This document shows positions 8,960-17,181 of a DNA stretch of 64,000 nt, one piece after another (the stretch's first letter is position 1; each line of letters begins with the position of its first letter). This DNA is from Ectopseudomonas chengduensis (GTDB lineage Bacteria; Pseudomonadota; Gammaproteobacteria; Pseudomonadales; Pseudomonadaceae), in assembly GCF_015712065.1 (NCBI RefSeq), contig NZ_JACFYZ010000002.1:372001-436000 (forward strand), read 5' to 3'. The notes under the pieces were generated by a model. The model had not been told where the DNA came from. It was given only the letters and a program-made list of their open reading frames with translations, and made no database searches. A program made the translations under genes and the position numbers.

Positions 8960-10543
8960 ATGCTGAGTCTGACTGGCCACAATTACATCGGCGGTGAGCG
9001 CCGCGCCGCCGGCACCGTCGAGCACAAGAGCCTCGACGCCAGCAGCGGTGAAGCGCTGCCGTACACCTTCATCCAGGCCACGCCGGAAGAAGTCGACGCT
9101 GCCGCCCAGGCTGCTGCCGCCGCTTATCCGATCTATCGCAACCTGTCGGCCGTGCGCCGCGCCGAGTTCCTCGAGGCCATCGCCGACGAGATCGATGCCC
9201 TCGGTGACGACTTCGTTGCCCTTGTCTGCCGCGAAACCGCACTGCCGGCTGCCCGCATCCAGGGCGAACGTGGTCGTACAAGTGGCCAGATGCGCCTGTT
9301 CGCCAAGGTGCTGCGTCGTGGCGACTTCTACGGTGCGCGCATCGACCGTGCCCTGCCGGATCGTCAGCCACTGCCGCGCCCGGATATCCGTCAGTACCAG
9401 ATCGGTGTCGGCCCGGTCGCCGTGTTCGGCGCCAGTAACTTCCCGCTGGCCTTCTCCACCGCTGGTGGCGACACCGCGTCGGCCCTGGCCGCCGGTTGCC
9501 CGGTGGTGTTCAAGGCGCACAGCGGCCATATGGCCACTGCCGAGTGCGTGGCCGATGCGGTGATCCGCGCTGCCGAGAAAACCGGCATGCCCAAGGGCGT
9601 GTTCAACATGATCTTCGGCGGTGGTGTCGGCGAGCTTCTGGTCAAGCACCCGGCCATCCTGGCTGTTGGCTTCACCGGTTCGCTGAAAGGTGGCCGCGCC
9701 CTGTGCGACATGGCTGCTGCCCGTCCGCAGCCGATCCCGGTGTTCGCCGAGATGTCCAGCGTCAACCCGGTGATCGTCCTGCCGGGCGCCCTGAAGGCGC
9801 GTGGCGCCACCGTGGCCAAGGAACTGGCCGGTTCGGTGGTGATGGGTTGTGGTCAGTTCTGCACCAATCCAGGCCTGGTCATCGGCATTCGCAGCGCCGA
9901 GTTCAGTGACTTCGTCGCCGGCCTGGCCGATGCCATGGGCGCGCAGCCGGCGCAGACCATGCTCAACGCCGGCACCCTGCGCAGCTACGCCGGTGGCGTG
10001 GCGCAGCTCAAAGGCCATGCCAAGGTCACTCACCTGGCGGGCAACGAGCAGGCCGGCAACCAGGCGCAGCCGCAGCTGTTCAAGGCCGACGTGAGCATGC
10101 TGCTCGAAGGCGACCACCTGCTGCAGGAAGAAGTCTTCGGCCCGACCACCATCGTTGTCGAAGTCGCCGACAGCGCCGAGCTGACCCGTGCCCTGCAGAG
10201 CATGCACGGCCAGCTGACCGCGACCCTGATCGCCGAGCGTGACGACCTGAGCGCCTTCCGCGACCTGCTGCCGCTGCTGGAAGTCAAAGCCGGCCGCGTG
10301 CTGCTCAACGGTTACCCGACTGGCGTGGAAGTCTGCGATTCCATGGTCCATGGCGGCCCGTACCCGGCGACTTCCGACGCCCGTGGTACCTCGGTCGGCA
10401 CGCTGGCCATCCATCGCTTCCTGCGTCCGGTGTGCTACCAGAACTACCCGGACGAGGTACTGCCGGAGGCGCTGCAGAACGCCAACCCGCTGGGCATTCA
10501 GCGCCTGGTCGACGGCGTGCACAGCCGTGATGCGCTGAGCTGA
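8960..10543 (+). CDS. Alpha-ketoglutarate semialdehyde dehydrogenase (NADP+)
   Basis: 527 residues, aldehyde dehydrogenase superfamily. Catalytic Cys301 is in GCGQFCTNPG and the general-base Glu264 in FAEMSSVNP, the variant signatures typical of the KGSADH class rather than of GabD; NADP-site phrase VFGASNFPLAFS is present. The family oxidises 2,5-dioxopentanoate to 2-oxoglutarate, the last step of glucarate/galactarate, pentose or hydroxyproline breakdown. None of those upstream genes is in this window, so the enzyme is an orphan here and the substrate source is unknown. A strong RBS (AGGAG) precedes the ATG, and a bidirectional terminator follows. Confidence 0.85.
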   Translation: MLSLTGHNYIGGERRAAGTVEHKSLDASSGEALPYTFIQATPEEVDAAAQAAAAAYPIYRNLSAVRRAEFLEAIADEIDALGDDFVALVCRETALPAARIQGERGRTSGQMRLFAKVLRRGDFYGARIDRALPDRQPLPRPDIRQYQIGVGPVAVFGASNFPLAFSTAGGDTASALAAGCPVVFKAHSGHMATAECVADAVIRAAEKTGMPKGVFNMIFGGGVGELLVKHPAILAVGFTGSLKGGRALCDMAAARPQPIPVFAEMSSVNPVIVLPGALKARGATVAKELAGSVVMGCGQFCTNPGLVIGIRSAEFSDFVAGLADAMGAQPAQTMLNAGTLRSYAGGVAQLKGHAKVTHLAGNEQAGNQAQPQLFKADVSMLLEGDHLLQEEVFGPTTIVVEVADSAELTRALQSMHGQLTATLIAERDDLSAFRDLLPLLEVKAGRVLLNGYPTGVEVCDSMVHGGPYPATSDARGTSVGTLAIHRFLRPVCYQNYPDEVLPEALQNANPLGIQRLVDGVHSRDALS

Positions 10544-10560
10544 TCGCCACGCTGCAACGA

Positions 10561-10593
10561 AAAATGCCGCACCCGTTAGGGTGCGGCATTTTT
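10561..10593. terminator. Bidirectional intrinsic terminator
   Basis: Perfect stem AAATGCCGCACCC / GGGTGCGGCATTT with a short loop, flanked by A-run on the left and T-run on the right, so it works in both directions. It sits between the converging dehydrogenase (8960-10543) and alpha/beta hydrolase (10613-11386). Confidence 0.9.
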
Positions 10594-10612
10594 CATTCAG
10601 GCGGCTGCGTCC

Positions 10613-11386
10613 TTATTTGGCTGCGGCCTGGGTTTTCTCCACCGCCTGGATGATCACCTTGGCCACATCGCTCGGGCGCGACTGCTGCGGCACGTGGCTG
10701 GCAGCGACCTCGGTGGTCTGCGCGCCGATCTTCTTGGCGAAGTCGCGCTGCATTTCCGGCACGATCATGCGGTCGTCGCTGGCGACGAGGTACCAAGACG
10801 GCTTCTGCTTCCAGGCCGCGACGCTGGTGCGGTCATCGAACGCCGCCGCGCGGATCGGGCCCTGCGTGGCGGTCATGATCGCCGTCTGCTTGGCAGGCAG
10901 ATCCTGCGCGAAATCGGCGGCCATGCCTTGCGGCGTCAGGTAGAGGAAGCCGTTCTTGTCGGCCGCGATCTGGCTCGAGCCCGGCGCGGTGGGATAGCCA
11001 CCGTAGAGCTCGCCGGTGGATTGGCCCGCATTCGGCGCGAAGGCCGCGACATAGACCAGGCTGCGCACCTTGTCGTCGCTACCGGCCTGGCTGATCACCG
11101 TGCCGCCCCAGGAGTGGCCGACCAGTACCACGTCGCCGTCCTGGTTGTTCAGCACGCGCTGGGTGGCGGCGACGTCGTCGGCCAGCGAGGTCAGCGGGTT
11201 CTGCACCACGGTCACCTTGATGCCCTTATCCTGCAGCAGCGGCACGACCTTGGCCCAGTCGGAACCGTCGGCGAAGGCGCCGTGAACGATAACTACCGAG
11301 GGCTTGGCGTCGGCGGCCTGGGCACTGACTGCGAAGAAGGGGCTGGCGATGGCGAGGGCGAGGATCAGCGGCTTGGTATTGAACAT
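10613..11386 (-). CDS. Secreted alpha/beta hydrolase
   Basis: 257 residues with a Sec signal peptide (MFNTKPLILALAIASPFFAVSA, cleavage after AQA). The mature protein is an alpha/beta hydrolase: nucleophile Ser in the elbow GHSWGG, probable acid Asp in LVASDDRMI, and His in ASHVPQQ. It resembles the small esterase/signal-like hydrolases often annotated as 'alpha/beta hydrolase'; the substrate cannot be told. It is transcribed away from the HD/LuxR regulator with a 101-base shared upstream region, which suggests but does not prove that the regulator controls it. Confidence 0.8.
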   Translation of the reverse strand: MFNTKPLILALAIASPFFAVSAQAADAKPSVVIVHGAFADGSDWAKVVPLLQDKGIKVTVVQNPLTSLADDVAATQRVLNNQDGDVVLVGHSWGGTVISQAGSDDKVRSLVYVAAFAPNAGQSTGELYGGYPTAPGSSQIAADKNGFLYLTPQGMAADFAQDLPAKQTAIMTATQGPIRAAAFDDRTSVAAWKQKPSWYLVASDDRMIVPEMQRDFAKKIGAQTTEVAASHVPQQSRPSDVAKVIIQAVEKTQAAAK

Positions 11387-11487
11387 GATTGAATCTCCTG
11401 TGCTTGGGGGAGTTCAGTGTCGATAATGCGCCGGTGTCCCGGTATCGGTCGTTTATCCGAGGCCTGCAAATAAAGGAGAGCTGCAAG

Positions 11488-12912
11488 GTGAATGACGCCG
11501 TCGCGCTGGAAGACGTCATGCTGGCGCTGGCCATGGTCGGTGACCTGAGCATGGGCCAGCCCATCGATCAGTCGCGGCGTACCGCGCGCCTGGCGCAATG
11601 GCTGGTGCAGGCCGGTGGCGGTGATCAGGCGCAAATCGATGCAGCCCGGCAGGTGGCGCTACTGCGCTGGTCCGGCTGTACCGCCAACGCTGATGGCTTC
11701 ATGCATCTGCTCGGTGACGACGTCGGCGGCCGCCGCGCCATGCTCGCGCAAACCCTCGATGCCGCTGGCCAACGTGCCATGCTGCGCACCACGCCGCTGG
11801 CCCAGGTGCATTGCGAGATCGCCGGCGATATCGCCCGCACTCTGGCGCTGGGTGTGGAGGTCGAGCGAGGTCTGCGCCATATCTTCGAGTGCTTCGACGG
11901 CAGTGGCCGACCGCTGGGCCTGCGTCATCCCGATATTCCGCAGGTGGTTTACCACGTGGTGCTGGCTGGCGATCTGGAAATCCTCTCGCGGGCCCACGGC
12001 CTGGACGCGGCGCTGGAGTGGATCGGCGCGCAGGGTGATCGTCGTTATCCCGCTGCTCTCGTCGACCTGCTCAGCCGCCATGCAGCGGATTGGCTGCAAG
12101 CGCTGCGCACACCCGAGGGCGTGCAGCCTGCCAGCGGGCCGGAGGTTTCCCTGACCCTGGTGGGCGACGTGATCGATCTCAAACTGCCCTGGCTGGCCGG
12201 CTATTCACGCCAGGCCGCGAGCCTGGTGCGCGACGCTGCGCGGCTCTGGGGCTTGCCCGAAGATCGCCTCGACATGCTGACCAAGGCCGCGCTGATCCAT
12301 GGCCTGGGCCGGGCGGCAGTGCCCAATCGAATCTGGAGCACGCCCGGCCCACTGCTCGATGGTGATCTCGAAGCGGTGCGCCTGGTGCCCTACTGGACGC
12401 ACCGCGCCTGCAGCCAGATCGGTGGCCTGAACCAAGCCGGACAACTGGCCGCGCATGCCTACGAACGCCTGGATGGCAGCGGCTATTTCCGCTCGTTGAG
12501 TGGCGACTCCCTGCAGACCGAACACCGTCTGCTGAGCGCTGCACTGGCCTGGCTGGCGCTGCGTGGCGAACGCCCCTGGCGCGCTGCCCTCAGCGATGAG
12601 CAGGCCGCCCGCGTATTGCTGGATGAAGCCGAGCAGGGGCGCTTCGACCCACGCGCCTGCCAGGCGGTGATCAGCGCCGCGCATGGCGAGCAGGCGCCGC
12701 TGGTCAGCAAACCCGGCAACGGCCTGCTCAGCGAACGCGAGACGCAGATTCTGCAACGCATCAGCAGCGGAGCCAGCAACAAGGAAGTGGCGCGCGACCT
12801 GGGCATCAGCCCGAGCACGGTGCGCACCCACGTCGAGAGCGTGTTCCGCAAGCTGCAGTGTTCGACGCGCGCGGCGGCAACCTTGAAGGCGCTGACCTTG
12901 GGGGTGATCTGA
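11488..12912 (+). CDS. HD-domain (degenerate HD-GYP-like) and LuxR-type HTH regulator
   Basis: 474 residues from a GTG start that has AAGGAGAG 8 bases upstream; the frame is open to 11389 but without a ribosome site. The C-terminal about 60 residues are a clear LuxR helix-turn-helix (LSERETQIL...GASNKEVARDLGISPSTVRTHV). The middle resembles an HD-GYP hydrolase (AALIHGLGRAAVPN and YERLDGSGYF) but the HD pair reads HG and GYP reads GYF, so metal binding and catalysis are probably lost and the domain may be a ligand sensor. The N-terminal 200 residues have no motif I recognise. Likely a transcription factor, perhaps of the divergent hydrolase gene. Confidence 0.78.
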   Translation: MNDAVALEDVMLALAMVGDLSMGQPIDQSRRTARLAQWLVQAGGGDQAQIDAARQVALLRWSGCTANADGFMHLLGDDVGGRRAMLAQTLDAAGQRAMLRTTPLAQVHCEIAGDIARTLALGVEVERGLRHIFECFDGSGRPLGLRHPDIPQVVYHVVLAGDLEILSRAHGLDAALEWIGAQGDRRYPAALVDLLSRHAADWLQALRTPEGVQPASGPEVSLTLVGDVIDLKLPWLAGYSRQAASLVRDAARLWGLPEDRLDMLTKAALIHGLGRAAVPNRIWSTPGPLLDGDLEAVRLVPYWTHRACSQIGGLNQAGQLAAHAYERLDGSGYFRSLSGDSLQTEHRLLSAALAWLALRGERPWRAALSDEQAARVLLDEAEQGRFDPRACQAVISAAHGEQAPLVSKPGNGLLSERETQILQRISSGASNKEVARDLGISPSTVRTHVESVFRKLQCSTRAAATLKALTLGVI

Positions 12913-12927
12913 GGCGAGGTCGGTGGA

Positions 12928-13110
12928 TCAATCACCGCCACCGCCGCCTCCACTGTAGTCGAAGCCCCCATCACTGAAACCTGAGCCGGAGTCCTGTCCG
13001 CCCAGGCCGCTGTGCTCTCTCTTGCGCGCGAGACGCCTGGGGCGCGAGCGTCGCCAGCAATAGATGAAGAGCACCACGAAGGCGCCGGCGATCAGCAGCA
13101 GAATGTCCAT
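12928..13110 (-). CDS. Small membrane protein with glycine-rich tail
   Basis: 60 residues: one hydrophobic segment at the N-terminus ([19 protein letters not shown]), then a basic stretch [12 protein letters not shown], then a tail ending SGGGGGGD. A good ribosome site (GGGGGAAG, 5 bases before the ATG) supports it as a real gene. The basic cytoplasmic flank suggests the hydrophobic segment is outside-in with the tail in the cytoplasm. No known function; the gly-rich ending resembles those of TPM-type and related small membrane proteins, but that is only a resemblance. It converges with the LuxR-type gene, 15 bases away. Confidence 0.6.
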   Translation of the reverse strand: MDILLLIAGAFVVLFIYCWRRSRPRRLARKREHSGLGGQDSGSGFSDGGFDYSGGGGGGD

Positions 13111-13183
13111 ATGTCTTCCCCCACATTACCTGGCGCTCATCCTATGGGGTAATGAGGCTCGACGTAAGCGCTGAGGGCATGGC

Positions 13184-13217
13184 AAAAACGCAGAAGCCCG
13201 CACATTGGCGGGCTTCT
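13184..13217 (-). terminator. Intrinsic terminator of tRNA-Arg
   Basis: A 10-bp stem (13192-13201 with 13208-13217) with a 6-base loop, followed in the minus direction by a short T-run (A-run 13184-13188 on the plus strand), 4 bases after the tRNA 3' end. Confidence 0.85.
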
Positions 13218-13221
13218 AAAA

Positions 13222-13298
13222 TGGCGCATCCGGCGGGATTCGAACCCACGACCCCTGCCTTCGGAGGGCAGTACTCTATCCAGCTGAGCTACGGATGC
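13222..13298 (-). tRNA. tRNA-Arg (anticodon CCG)
   Basis: 77-nt cloverleaf on the minus strand, with CCA encoded (13222-13224). The acceptor stem is GCATCCG / CGGATGC with discriminator G; D-arm, anticodon arm CTGCC-CTCCGAA-GGCAG and T-arm with GGTTCGAATCC are all formed. The anticodon CCG (bases 13262-13264) reads the CGG codon of arginine. Confidence 0.98.
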
Positions 13299-13644
13299 GT
13301 TGCGGGGCGCAATCATACGCATCTCGGCGGTTAGCGTCCATTCTGCATGAGTGTGCATTATTCAGAACGGACTTTACACTTTCTGGCTGCCATAACCTGT
13401 ATTTCAGAAGTTTCTGCCATTATTTTAAGGTTTTTGCCTGGCCACCTATTGCCCTTTACCCCTGCCGATCCTAGGATTCGTTTGAGATTTCAAACGGCGT
13501 GTTCGGTCATTCTGAACCCTCGCACGTTCAACGGCTCTGAATCCATTACCAGGCCCCGCACGGCTCATGTTCAGCCTGCGGGTTCTGTCCGTGACTCCAA
13601 CGACTTACGCCGACGCCCGGGTGTCGGAACTGAAGGAGACTGCC
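13299..13644 (+). promoter_or_regulatory. Upstream region of gabD with a palindrome
   Basis: 346 bases without a credible gene. A perfect inverted repeat CGTTTGA-gatt-TCAAACG at 13479-13496 and a looser GTTC...GAAC dyad at 13501-13517 are candidate activator or repressor sites for gabDT. A sigma54-like sequence at about 13440-13454 has the GG and GC elements one base too close. The stretch 13380-13440 is AT-richer than its surroundings. A ribosome site AAGGAG lies at 13633-13638. Confidence 0.45.
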
Positions 13645-15096
13645 ATGCAACTGAAAGACCCCCAGCTGCTGCGCCAACAGGCTTACATCGATGGCCAGTG
13701 GCTGGACGCCGACAGCGGTCAGACCATTGCCGTGAACAACCCGGCGACTGGCGAGATCATCGGCCATGTTCCGAAGATGGGCCGTGCTGAAACCCGCCGC
13801 GCCATTGAGGCCGCCGAGAAGGCGTTGCCGGCCTGGCGTGCGCTGACCGCCAAGGAGCGTGCGAACAAGCTGCGTCGCTGGTTCGAACTGCTGATGGAAA
13901 ACCAGGACGACCTGGGCCGCCTCATGACCCTGGAGCAGGGCAAGCCGCTGGCCGAAGCCAAGGGCGAGATCGCCTACGCCGCCTCCTTTATCGAGTGGTT
14001 CGCTGAAGAAGCCAAGCGCGTCTACGGTGACGTGATTCCGGGTCACCAGCCGGACAAGCGCCTGATCGTGATCAAGCAGCCGATCGGTGTCACCGCGGCC
14101 ATCACCCCGTGGAACTTCCCCGCCGCGATGATCACCCGCAAGGCCGGCCCGGCCCTGGCCGCCGGTTGCACCATGGTGATCAAGCCCGCTTCGCAAACCC
14201 CGTTCTCCGCCCTGGCCTTGGTCGAACTGGCCGAGCGTGCCGGCATCCCGAAGGGCGTGCTGAGCGTGGTAACCGGTAGTGCCGGCGAAGTGGGTGGCGA
14301 GCTGACCAGCAACCCCATCGTGCGCAAGCTGAGCTTCACCGGCTCGACCGAGATTGGTCGTCAGCTGATGGCCGAGTGCGCTCAGGACATCAAGAAGGTG
14401 TCGCTGGAGCTGGGCGGCAACGCGCCGTTCATCGTCTTCGATGACGCCGACCTGGATGCCGCCGTCGAAGGCGCACTGATCTCCAAGTACCGCAACAACG
14501 GCCAGACCTGCGTCTGCGCCAACCGCATCTACGTGCAGGACGGCGTCTACGATGCCTTTGCCGAGAAACTGATCGCTGCCGTGGGCAAGCTGAAGATCGG
14601 TAATGGTCTGGAAGATGGCACCACCACCGGTCCGCTGATCGACGAGAAGGCCGTGGCCAAGGTGCAGGAGCACATCGAGGATGCCGTGGGCAAAGGTGCC
14701 AAGCTGGCCCTGGGCGGCAAGCCGCATGCCCTGGGTGGCACCTTCTTCGAGCCGACCATTCTGCTCGACGTGCCGAAAACCGCAGCCGTGGCCAAGGAAG
14801 AGACCTTCGGCCCGCTGGCGCCGCTGTTCCGCTTCAAGGACGAGGCCGAGGTAATTGCCATGGCCAACGACACCGAGTTCGGCCTGGCCTCCTACTTCTA
14901 TGCCCGTGACCTGGGCCGTGTGTTCCGCGTGGCCGAGGCGCTGGAGTACGGCATGGTGGGTATCAACACCGGCCTGATCTCCAACGAAGTCGCGCCGTTC
15001 GGCGGCGTGAAGGCTTCCGGCCTGGGCCGTGAAGGCTCCAAGTACGGGATCGAGGATTACCTCGAGATCAAGTACATGTGCCTCGGTGGAATCTGA
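13645..15096 (+). CDS. gabD: Succinate-semialdehyde dehydrogenase
   Basis: 483 residues. The start is the ATG at 13645, 7 bases after AAGGAG; an upstream in-frame ATG at 13567 has no ribosome site. Catalytic Cys289 is in NNGQTCVCANR, with the second cysteine (C291) typical of the GabD redox pair, and Glu255 is in LELGGNAPF. The enzyme oxidises succinic semialdehyde to succinate with NADP+, feeding GABA carbon into the TCA cycle. gabT, which makes the semialdehyde from GABA, follows 157 bases downstream behind a structured spacer. Length and motifs match GabD of pseudomonads. Confidence 0.97.
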   Translation: MQLKDPQLLRQQAYIDGQWLDADSGQTIAVNNPATGEIIGHVPKMGRAETRRAIEAAEKALPAWRALTAKERANKLRRWFELLMENQDDLGRLMTLEQGKPLAEAKGEIAYAASFIEWFAEEAKRVYGDVIPGHQPDKRLIVIKQPIGVTAAITPWNFPAAMITRKAGPALAAGCTMVIKPASQTPFSALALVELAERAGIPKGVLSVVTGSAGEVGGELTSNPIVRKLSFTGSTEIGRQLMAECAQDIKKVSLELGGNAPFIVFDDADLDAAVEGALISKYRNNGQTCVCANRIYVQDGVYDAFAEKLIAAVGKLKIGNGLEDGTTTGPLIDEKAVAKVQEHIEDAVGKGAKLALGGKPHALGGTFFEPTILLDVPKTAAVAKEETFGPLAPLFRFKDEAEVIAMANDTEFGLASYFYARDLGRVFRVAEALEYGMVGINTGLISNEVAPFGGVKASGLGREGSKYGIEDYLEIKYMCLGGI

Positions 15097-15099
15097 TTC

Positions 15100-15222
15100 G
15101 GAAATCTGCTGGTTTCCAAGACGGGGCAAGGTGCGAAAGAGCGTGCGGCGCCCCGGTTGTAAGTCGTAACCCTATTGAGTCCCTCGCGGGCTCGGTTCAG
15201 TCGATCATCGCATGCTGAACCG
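15100..15222 (+). ncRNA. Candidate gabT RNA motif in the gabD-gabT spacer
   Basis: The 157-base spacer contains three stem-loops: 15100-15117 (GGAAA/TTTCC), 15122-15155 (CGGGGC/GCCCCG around an inner loop) and 15193-15222 (CGGTTCAG/CTGAACCG). A conserved Pseudomonas RNA structure called the gabT motif is known only from this position, downstream of gabD and upstream of gabT. The hairpins and context are seen; equivalence to that family is inferred, since I cannot score it against the model. The last hairpin ends 31 bases before the gabT start, leaving the ribosome site free. Confidence 0.55.
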
Positions 15223-15253
15223 ACCTCCCGCCGGGGACGACCATGAGGACACC

Positions 15254-16534
15254 ATGAGCAAGACCAACGAATCCCTGCTGCAACGCCGCCAGGCCGCCGT
15301 ACCGCGCGGTGTCGGCCAGATCCACCCGATCGTCGCCGAGCGCGCCGAGAACGCCACCGTGTGGGACGTCGAAGGCCGCGAGTACATCGACTTCGCCGGC
15401 GGTATCGCCGTGCTGAACACCGGCCACCTGCATCCGAAGGTGATCGCTGCCGTTCAGGAGCAACTGACCAAGCTGACCCACACCTGCTTCCAGGTGCTGG
15501 CCTACGAGCCCTACATCGAACTGTGCGAAGAGATCGCCAAGCGCGTGCCGGGCAACTTCGCCAAGAAGACCCTGCTGGTCACCTCCGGCTCCGAAGCCGT
15601 GGAAAACGCCGTGAAGATCGCCCGTGCTGCCACAGGCCGCGCTGGCGTGATCGCCTTCACCGGCGCCTACCACGGTCGCACCATGATGACCCTGTCGCTG
15701 ACCGGCAAGGTGGTGCCGTACTCCGCCGGCATGGGCCTGATGCCTGCTGGTGTGTACCGCGCCCAGGCGCCGTGCCCGCTGCATGGTGTGAGCGAGGACG
15801 AGTCCATCGCCAGCATCGAGCGCATCTTCAAGAACGACGCGCAGCCGCAGGACATTGCCGCGATCATCATCGAGCCGGTGCAGGGCGAAGGTGGTTTCTA
15901 CGTCAACTCCCCGGCCTTCATGCAGCGCCTGCGCGCTCTGTGCGACCAGCACGGCATCCTCCTGATCGCTGACGAAGTGCAGACCGGCGCCGGCCGTACC
16001 GGTACCTTCTTCGCCACCGAGCAACTGGGCGTGGTGCCGGATCTGACCACCTTCGCCAAGTCCGTTGGTGGCGGCTTCCCGATTTCCGGCGTGTGCGGCA
16101 AGGCCGAGATCATGGACACCATTGCCCCCGGTGGCCTGGGTGGCACCTATGCCGGTAGTCCGATTGCCTGCGCCGCGGCCCTGGCCGTGCTCAAGGTGTT
16201 CGATGAAGAGAAGCTGCTGGAGCGCTCGAATGCCGTGGGCGAGAAGCTCAAGGCGGGCCTGAAGACCATCGCCGAGAAGCACAAGGTGATCGGTGACGTG
16301 CGTGGCCTGGGCTCGATGGTCGCCATCGAGCTGTTCGAAGGCGGCGACCACAGCAAGCCAGCTGCCGAGCTGGTTGGCAAGATCGTCGCCCGCGCGCGCG
16401 ACAAGGGCCTGATCCTGCTGTCGTGCGGTACCTACTACAACGTCATCCGTTTCCTGATGCCCGTCACCATTCCTGACGCGCAACTGGAAAAAGGCATCGC
16501 CATCGTCGCCGAGTGCTTCGACGAACTGGCCTGA
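15254..16534 (+). CDS. gabT: 4-aminobutyrate aminotransferase
   Basis: 426 residues, class III PLP aminotransferase. The PLP-binding lysine is K269 in TFAKSVGGGFP, preceded by the DEVQTGAGRTG motif. I chose ATG 15254 (GAGG 5-6 bases upstream) over the upstream in-frame ATG at 15212, because family members begin SKTNESLLQRR. The enzyme transfers the amino group of GABA to 2-oxoglutarate, giving succinic semialdehyde for GabD; some homologues also act on 5-aminovalerate. An intrinsic terminator follows, so gabDT is its own transcription unit. Confidence 0.97.
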   Translation: MSKTNESLLQRRQAAVPRGVGQIHPIVAERAENATVWDVEGREYIDFAGGIAVLNTGHLHPKVIAAVQEQLTKLTHTCFQVLAYEPYIELCEEIAKRVPGNFAKKTLLVTSGSEAVENAVKIARAATGRAGVIAFTGAYHGRTMMTLSLTGKVVPYSAGMGLMPAGVYRAQAPCPLHGVSEDESIASIERIFKNDAQPQDIAAIIIEPVQGEGGFYVNSPAFMQRLRALCDQHGILLIADEVQTGAGRTGTFFATEQLGVVPDLTTFAKSVGGGFPISGVCGKAEIMDTIAPGGLGGTYAGSPIACAAALAVLKVFDEEKLLERSNAVGEKLKAGLKTIAEKHKVIGDVRGLGSMVAIELFEGGDHSKPAAELVGKIVARARDKGLILLSCGTYYNVIRFLMPVTIPDAQLEKGIAIVAECFDELA

Positions 16535-16570
16535 GCCGGAAGCTGAGCACGCGCCTGCGTGCTCATGAAG

Positions 16571-16597
16571 AGACCCGCCTTGTGCGGGTCTTTTTTT
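16571..16597 (+). terminator. Intrinsic terminator of gabDT
   Basis: Stem AGACCCGC / GCGGGTCT with a 5-base loop and a run of seven T, starting 36 bases after the gabT stop. Confidence 0.93.
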
Positions 16598-16624
16598 GCC
16601 TGAAATTGGCTATTCGGTTGACGG

Positions 16625-16644
16625 GGTAAAATGATCGTTTTACC
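16625..16644 (+). promoter_or_regulatory. Palindromic operator before the TetR gene
   Basis: A 20-base near-perfect dyad GGTAAAA-tGATCg-TTTTACC ends 9 bases before the ATG of the TetR-type gene. Position and symmetry are those of a TetR-family autorepression site; the AT-rich arms in an otherwise GC-rich region support function. That this regulator binds it is inferred. Confidence 0.7.
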
Positions 16645-16653
16645 TTGGTCTTC

Positions 16654-17181
16654 ATGAATATAGACACGAAGCTCATATCTGCAGCCGAAAATCTGTTCGA
16701 CCGTCACGGCTTCAACGCAACCGGCATGGATCGCCTGGCCCAGGCCGCCGGCATGTCCAGCCGGACGTTGTACAAGCACGCCGGCAGCAAGAATGAACTC
16801 ATCGCTGCGGTGTTGATGACCCGTGGCCAGCGCTTCCTGCAACGTCTTGAGGTAGACAGCGTCGAGGCGCTGTTCGATGCATTGGCAGGCTGGATGGGTG
16901 AAGAGGGGGCGCGTGGATGCCTGTTCCTGCGCGCGCAAGGTGAGATCGGCAGCGCCGTGCCGGAAATCACCGAAGCGGTCGCCGCGTACAAGGCACGCTT
17001 CAGTGAAACGGTTGGGCAGATCCTCGCCCGGCAAATGGGCGCTGGTGTGGATGATGAGCTGATCGAGCAAATCGTCGTGCTCTTCGAGGGGGCGACAGCC
17101 ACTGCCGGTTATCGCGGCATAGCCGCGGTGGATACCGCGCGCAGGGCGGCGACGACGCTGGTCGAACGGGCGCGGGCATGA
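16654..17181 (+). CDS. TetR/AcrR-family transcriptional regulator
   Basis: 175 residues from ATG 16654; TTG 16645 is in frame but would overlap the operator. Residues 1-45 form a typical TetR helix-turn-helix (TGMDRLAQAAGMSSRTLYKHAGSKNELIAAVL). The rest is the ligand/dimer domain, with the phrase RGCLFLRAQGEI common in small TetR members. It overlaps the following MFS gene by 4 bases (ATGA), so the two form an operon in which the regulator probably represses its own transporter through the palindrome at 16625-16644. The effector is unknown. Confidence 0.9.
   Translation: MNIDTKLISAAENLFDRHGFNATGMDRLAQAAGMSSRTLYKHAGSKNELIAAVLMTRGQRFLQRLEVDSVEALFDALAGWMGEEGARGCLFLRAQGEIGSAVPEITEAVAAYKARFSETVGQILARQMGAGVDDELIEQIVVLFEGATATAGYRGIAAVDTARRAATTLVERARA

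Noticed and set aside
8659-8997. Small reading frame upstream of the dehydrogenase
   Set aside because: No ribosome site, overlaps the start of the real gene in another frame, and the translation has no resemblance to any family.
8861-10522. 553-codon open frame opposite the dehydrogenase gene
   Set aside because: Antisense shadow of a conserved gene with no RBS or recognisable domain; the same applies to the 527-codon frame opposite gabD and 535-codon frame opposite kauB.
13436-13456. Sigma54-like promoter before gabD (TGGCCACCTATTGCC)
   Set aside because: GG and GC are separated by nine rather than ten bases, so the -24/-12 spacing is wrong; kept only as a remark in the regulatory region.
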